A stretch of DNA of 33,189 nucleotides from Dehalococcoides sp. JdFR-54. Its GTDB lineage: Bacteria > Chloroflexota > Dehalococcoidia > JdFR-54. The position numbers were made by a program, and so were the translations under genes. The notes under the pieces are model-generated. The model ran no database searches, was not told the DNA's origin, and saw only the letters and a program-made list of their open reading frames with translations. Location: positions 1-33,189 of the forward strand of contig MTNP01000037.1 in assembly GCA_002011475.1 (NCBI GenBank), written 5' to 3'. Within the stretch, counting starts at the first letter, position 1, and each line of letters begins with the position of its first letter. This document shows, piece by piece, positions 30,008-33,189 of the stretch.

Positions 30008-31170
30008 AAGCCTATGAACTCCATAGTTGATGGGGCTCCCCTTTCCACCGAGAGGGCCTTGTCCAGCATATATTTCATTTGCTCGGGCGGAACATCGGAA
30101 CCGCCCAGTCCGCCGACGAAATTCAATACTGTTGGCGGGCTGGGCAGACTATAGAGGGCAGCCTTCAGGTCTGTGGCCAGAGCCCCCTCACAACCCCAAG
30201 AGCAATCCCTGTCCAGCACCGCCGCTGCCTTGGCCCGGGACAGGGCCTGTCGCAGCTCCCGGACGGGGAAGGGGCGATAAGCCCTTACCTTGATCAGGCC
30301 CACGGCCTTACCGTCGGCACGCATTTCGTCCACCACCTCCCGGGCGGTGCCGGTGAAGGCGCCCATGGTCAGGATGATGGCCTCGGCCCCCTCGCAGCGG
30401 TACTGTTCTATCAGTCCTCCATAGTGACGGCCGAAGATTCGGGCAAAGTCATCGCCCGCCTCAACTATGACCTGCCTGGCCCTGTCCATAGCCTCTTGCT
30501 GCTCCTTACGCCAGGCAGCATAATACCTGCCAAAGCCACCAATGGAGATGGAATAGGGATTGTCCACATCCAGGGTGACTACCGGCTCATAGGGGGGCAG
30601 GTAGGAATCCACGGTCCCCTGATCGGGGATATCCACCAGTTCCTCCGTATGGGACTGAATGAAGCCATCCAGACATACCATCACGGGCAGCAGTATCCGG
30701 CGGTCTTCAGCGATGCGGTAAGCCTGGAGAACCATATCCATCGCTTCCTGGCCAGTCTCGGTAAAGATCTGGATCCAGCCCGTATCCCGCTGCTGGATGG
30801 CGTCCTGGTGGTCTCCCCAGATGCTCCAGGGTAGGGCCACGGAGCGGGTCACATCGACCAGGACTAATGGATAGCGGCCGCCGCTGGCATAGGCCAGCAT
30901 CTCGTGCATGTACTCCAGCCCCTGGGAGGAGGTAGAGGTGAAGGAGCGCACTCCGGCCATACGGGCCCCCATACATGCGGTCAAAGCGGAGTGTTCCGAT
31001 TCCACCTTGATGAACTCGGCATCCATCTCCCCGCTGGCAATGAAGCCTGAGATCTTCTCTACAATGGTGGTCTGGGGGGTTACCGGGTAGGCAGCTACTA
31101 CCTCGACACGGGCCAATCGGGCGGCGTGAGCTACGGCCTCATTGGCGGTAATGTATTTCTTTATGGACAT
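30004..31170 (-). CDS. porA: Pyruvate:ferredoxin oxidoreductase, alpha subunit
   Basis: The 388-residue protein has the PorA signatures: TANEAVAHAARLARVEVVAAYPVTPQTTIVE, VESEHSALTACMGARMAGVRSFTSTSSQGLEYMHE (with the conserved TSSQG), and VDVTRSVALPWSIWGDHQDAI. The C-terminal transketolase-like domain has VGLIKVRAYRPFP and LDRDCSWGCEGAL. The start used is ATG 31170; a GTG one codon earlier is also possible. TGATG overlaps the porD stop. It sits third in the gamma-delta-alpha-beta order common in archaea and anaerobic bacteria with four-subunit POR. The extra CSWGCEG cysteines are also seen in other four-subunit PORs. Confidence 0.94.
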   Translation of the reverse strand: MSIKKYITANEAVAHAARLARVEVVAAYPVTPQTTIVEKISGFIASGEMDAEFIKVESEHSALTACMGARMAGVRSFTSTSSQGLEYMHEMLAYASGGRYPLVLVDVTRSVALPWSIWGDHQDAIQQRDTGWIQIFTETGQEAMDMVLQAYRIAEDRRILLPVMVCLDGFIQSHTEELVDIPDQGTVDSYLPPYEPVVTLDVDNPYSISIGGFGRYYAAWRKEQQEAMDRARQVIVEAGDDFARIFGRHYGGLIEQYRCEGAEAIILTMGAFTGTAREVVDEMRADGKAVGLIKVRAYRPFPVRELRQALSRAKAAAVLDRDCSWGCEGALATDLKAALYSLPSPPTVLNFVGGLGGSDVPPEQMKYMLDKALSVERGAPSTMEFIGL

Positions 31171-31442
31171 CACCCGGCCCTTCCCGCTTCAGGCTCAGCC
31201 ATTTGTATCGCCTTGGTGGGGCATTCCTTGGCGCAGATACCACAGCCCTTACAGTAGTCGTGGTCAAAGAGCACCTTCCTGTCCGCCTCGTCCTGGCTGA
31301 TGGCCCCCTCTGGGCAGAAAATCCAGCAGAGGAGACAGAAGTTGCATTTGCCTTCGAGCACCGGCTTAATGGTGCTCCAACTCCCCATTTTGGTGGGTAC
31401 AGTGCCGGCTTTCGATACCGGGCCCGGAATCGACTCCCTCAT
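31170..31442 (-). CDS. porD: Pyruvate:ferredoxin oxidoreductase, delta (ferredoxin) subunit
   Basis: The 90-residue protein has two 4Fe-4S motifs, CNFCLLCWIFC (C33, C36, C39, C43) and CKGCGICAKEC (C64, C67, C70, C74), preceded by WSTIKPVLEGK, the usual PorD lead-in. It carries electrons from the TPP site to external ferredoxin. It overlaps porC by four bases (ATGA) and meets porA by one base, so the four subunits should be made in equal amounts. Confidence 0.94.
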   Translation of the reverse strand: MRESIPGPVSKAGTVPTKMGSWSTIKPVLEGKCNFCLLCWIFCPEGAISQDEADRKVLFDHDYCKGCGICAKECPTKAIQMAEPEAGRAG

Positions 31443-32002
31443 TTGCCCCTGACCCTCTCGTAAGCGGCCTCGGCTGCGGCCATATTGCGCTCCGCCACCT
31501 TCTGCGGCAAGGCATCGGCGATGGCCTTCTTGATGGAATCCAGGCTCACCAGGGTGGTGGTTGCTGCCAGGGCACCCAGCATCGTGGTGTTGACAATGGC
31601 CACCCCGATGATATCTCGGGCAATGGCGGAGGCATCCAGGGTGACAACATTCAGATAATCAGGGACAGATAGCTCTGAGGCAGATTTGCGCGTATTGACC
31701 AGGAGGGAGGCCCCCGCTGGCACCCCATCGGTTATATTGACTACATCGAACAGTGTGTCATCCAGCACGATCAGTTTTGTGGGGTGATAGATCTGACTTC
31801 GGCTCCGGATAACATGGTCAGCAATACGAGTGAAGGCCTGTACAGGGGCACCGCGCCGTTCTGCTCCAAAAGTGGGGAAAGAGACCGCATATTTGCCTTC
31901 ATAAAGGGCAGCAGCGCTGCCCAAGATGCTGGCCCCCAACACAGCCCCCTGCCCGCCCCTGCCGTGCCAGCGCACCTCTTCCATGTGCCCAGTCTGGTTC
32001 AT
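31439..32002 (-). CDS. porC: Pyruvate:ferredoxin oxidoreductase, gamma subunit
   Basis: The 187-residue protein has EVRWHGRGGQGAVLGASILGSAA (the GRGGQG loop), FPTFGAERRGAPVQAFTRI and VNTTMLGALAATT, the hallmarks of PorC. ATG 32002 has GAGAGG about six bases upstream; ATG 31984 inside is possible. It is the first gene of the porCDAB operon. It is similar over its length to the gamma subunit encoded divergently at 32197-32775 (GRGGQG, AERRGAPV and VNTAMLGAL are shared), so the two are paralogues. Confidence 0.93.
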   Translation of the reverse strand: MNQTGHMEEVRWHGRGGQGAVLGASILGSAAALYEGKYAVSFPTFGAERRGAPVQAFTRIADHVIRSRSQIYHPTKLIVLDDTLFDVVNITDGVPAGASLLVNTRKSASELSVPDYLNVVTLDASAIARDIIGVAIVNTTMLGALAATTTLVSLDSIKKAIADALPQKVAERNMAAAEAAYERVRGK

Positions 32003-32013
32003 TTGCGCCTCTC

Positions 32014-32043
32014 ATCCTAACATTTGAAAAGCGTGCCTGTCAA
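32014..32043 (-). promoter_or_regulatory. Weak candidate promoter for porCDAB
   Basis: On the minus strand, TTGACA (32043-32038), 18 bases, TAGGAT (32019-32014). The predicted start would leave almost no leader before ATG 32002, so translation might begin at ATG 31984 instead, or the true promoter may lie further up in the divergent region. Confidence 0.3.
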
Positions 32044-32102
32044 GGCGCTAGGCCCCAGGGTGCGGGGCCCACAATAGCCTCTAGCCGTTATTTGCTTTGG
32101 GG

Positions 32103-32131
32103 TTGAAGTGTTCTGATTCCGATTGTATTAT
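32103..32131 (+). promoter_or_regulatory. Promoter for the second gamma-subunit operon
   Basis: TTGAAG (32103-32108), 17 bases, TATTAT (32126-32131), 66 bases before ATG 32197. It lies in the 194-base region shared with the divergent por operon. Confidence 0.65.
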
Positions 32132-32196
32132 AGGCTGTCAATGGCCGACGGCTAAAAGAGTGGGTGCCGGGCATTCCCGAGGAAGTGAGGCAAGAG

Positions 32197-32775
32197 ATGA
32201 TAGAAATCCGCATTCATGGCCGAGGGGGACAGGGCGCGCAAATCGCGGCAACCCTGCTGGCCTCGGCAGCCTTCAAACAGGGCAAATATGGTCAGGCCTT
32301 TGCTATTTTCGCCGGAGAGCGGCGTGGGGCGCCCGTAGCAGCCTTTGTGCGCATAGACGAAAACAAGGTCCTCCTCAGATGCCAGATATATCGGCCCGAT
32401 CATGTGGTGGTATTGGATCCCGCTCTGATGCAAATGGTGGATGTTACGGCAGGGTTTAAAGGAACGGGCTGGCTAATCGTGAACTCCAAACAAGCGCCGC
32501 AGGAACTGGGCATTCTCATTGGCTCCAACATAGCTACCGTCGATGCCAGCCGCATAGCCGTGGAGTGTGGTCTGGGCTCAATGGGCATGCCCATAGTCAA
32601 TACAGCTATGCTGGGGGCTTTGTGTCGGGTGACCAATGTGGTAACCCTGGATGCCTTGCGGCAGGCGCTGGAAGAGGAGTTCCCTGCGACTAAGCAACCT
32701 AATATCGTGGCCGCGGAGGAGGCGTACCGGCAGGTGAGAAGGCTTGAGAGAGGTGACCACAATGCGAAGACCTAG
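32197..32775 (+). CDS. 2-oxoacid:ferredoxin oxidoreductase gamma subunit, second paralogue
   Basis: The 192-residue protein begins MIEIRIHGRGGQGAQIAATLLASAA and continues FAIFAGERRGAPVAAFVRID and VNTAMLGALCRVTN, matching PorC-type gamma subunits. ATG 32197 was chosen because GTGAGG lies six bases upstream; a GTG at 32164 would give an 11-residue extension. It is followed, with a 14-base overlap, by a GltD-like oxidoreductase gene. This pairing suggests an OFOR that can exchange electrons with NAD(P)H through the flavoprotein, with alpha and beta subunits probably encoded beyond the window. The divergent porC is a close relative, which points to duplication. Confidence 0.92.
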   Translation: MIEIRIHGRGGQGAQIAATLLASAAFKQGKYGQAFAIFAGERRGAPVAAFVRIDENKVLLRCQIYRPDHVVVLDPALMQMVDVTAGFKGTGWLIVNSKQAPQELGILIGSNIATVDASRIAVECGLGSMGMPIVNTAMLGALCRVTNVVTLDALRQALEEEFPATKQPNIVAAEEAYRQVRRLERGDHNAKT

Positions 32776-33189
32776 CCCCCCTGGGGACGAATTTTTTTGT
32801 CCCGTTGCCCCATTGCCGGAGAGCACCCTCGCCAATAAAACAGGCCTGTGGAGATATACCAGTCCGTATCACATCCGGCGACCTTCGCCGTGCCAAGCCA
32901 GCTGTCCCGCCGGCCAAGATGTGCGGGGCTGGATCGATCTGGCCCGCCAGGGAAGGCTTCGAGAGGCCGCGGAGCTGGTCAGAAGGGATAACCCCATCCC
33001 CTCGGTGTGTGGCAGGGTATGCTATCACCCCTGTGAAGAGTCGTGCCACCGAGGCAGTTTTGATGAAGCCATCGCCATTCACCAAATAGAGCGGTTTCTG
33101 GGTGATTACGGTTTCACACTTCCTCCCCCAAGACCTGAAGGCGAGCGCACGGGACTGCGAGTAGCCGTTGTCGGTTCCGGACCGGCTGG
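32762..33189 (+). CDS. GltD-like NAD(P)-dependent FAD/Fe-S oxidoreductase, N-terminal part only
   Basis: The 142 visible residues match the N-terminus of the glutamate synthase small-subunit-like family. Two cysteine sets (CQASC at 44-48; CGRVCYHPCEESC at 83-95) would bind two 4Fe-4S clusters, followed by RGSFDEAIAIHQIERFLGD and the start of the FAD-binding motif VVGSGPAG at 137-143. The window ends there. Family members pass electrons between NAD(P)H, FAD and Fe-S centres and occur as subunits of several oxidoreductases, not only glutamate synthase. The ATG at 32762 overlaps the gamma-subunit stop and has GAGAGGTG seven bases upstream. Co-expression with an OFOR gamma subunit argues for a 2-oxoacid oxidoreductase complex rather than GOGAT. 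Whether the gene continues into a fused ferredoxin domain is not visible. Confidence 0.9.
   Translation, partial: MRRPSPPGDEFFCPVAPLPESTLANKTGLWRYTSPYHIRRPSPCQASCPAGQDVRGWIDLARQGRLREAAELVRRDNPIPSVCGRVCYHPCEESCHRGSFDEAIAIHQIERFLGDYGFTLPPPRPEGERTGLRVAVVGSGPA

Noticed and set aside
1-33189. CRISPR arrays, rRNA genes, phage or transposon genes, and a replication origin
   Set aside because: None was recognised: no regularly spaced repeats, no transposase or integrase motifs, no rRNA-like sequence and no DnaA-box cluster.

Overview
The window is a gene-dense, GC-rich bacterial chromosome segment, probably from an anaerobic, uncultivated Chloroflexota lineage of the Dehalococcoidia type. That placement is inferred from gene content, not from a marker gene: a Ni-Fe-S carbon monoxide dehydrogenase, several ferredoxin-dependent 2-oxoacid oxidoreductases, and archaeal-flavoured genes (an NrpR-like regulator, RNA 3'-phosphate cyclase and a FAU-1-like RNase) beside ordinary bacterial genes (FtsK, RNase J, AccD/AccA, ComF). 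I see no rRNA, CRISPR array, insertion sequence or phage gene. No gap between genes exceeds about 230 bases.

Layout. 1-1321: the 3' end of thpR, a small zinc-ribbon protein and comF. 1381-3520: a promoter-cooS-terminator unit. 3595-4730: parA with an overlapping small gene. 4780-11214 (minus): a tight run udg, rnj, ftsK, accDA, the last encoding a fused carboxyltransferase. 11292-12463: three tRNA genes (Ala-CGC, Arg-CCT, Trp-CCA), each with its own promoter, with a TSUP permease gene just after tRNA-Ala. 12503-14639: an alpha/beta hydrolase, a C2H2-type zinc-finger protein and a cysteine-rich ferredoxin-like protein. 14742-17555: nadE and the NrpR-like regulator. 17579-19434 (minus): ku and a ligase-only ligD. 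19649-21707 (plus): rtcA and the FAU-1-like gene, overlapping. 21695-23086 (minus): an MmgE/PrpD protein.

From 23200 to the end the window is mostly about 2-oxoacids. A minus-strand operon runs class-V aminotransferase, IlvD/Edd-type dehydratase, then ferredoxin, alpha, beta and gamma subunits of a KOR-type oxidoreductase (28957 to 23200). A second minus-strand operon encodes a four-subunit POR in the order gamma-delta-alpha-beta (32002 to 29144). Divergent from it, a plus-strand operon starts with another gamma subunit followed by a GltD-like FAD/Fe-S oxidoreductase cut by the window end.

Together these suggest a metabolism based on low-potential ferredoxin: CO oxidation or CO2 reduction by CooS, interconversion of 2-oxoacids and acyl-CoAs by the OFORs, possible exchange of electrons with NAD(P)H through the GltD-like protein, and malonyl-CoA formation by AccDA. 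The centre of the window brings together genes acting on broken nucleic-acid ends: Ku/LigD for DNA, RtcA/FAU-1 for RNA. Promoters were found by eye, mostly as near-consensus -35/-10 pairs 17 bases apart, and their placement fits the gene starts well.
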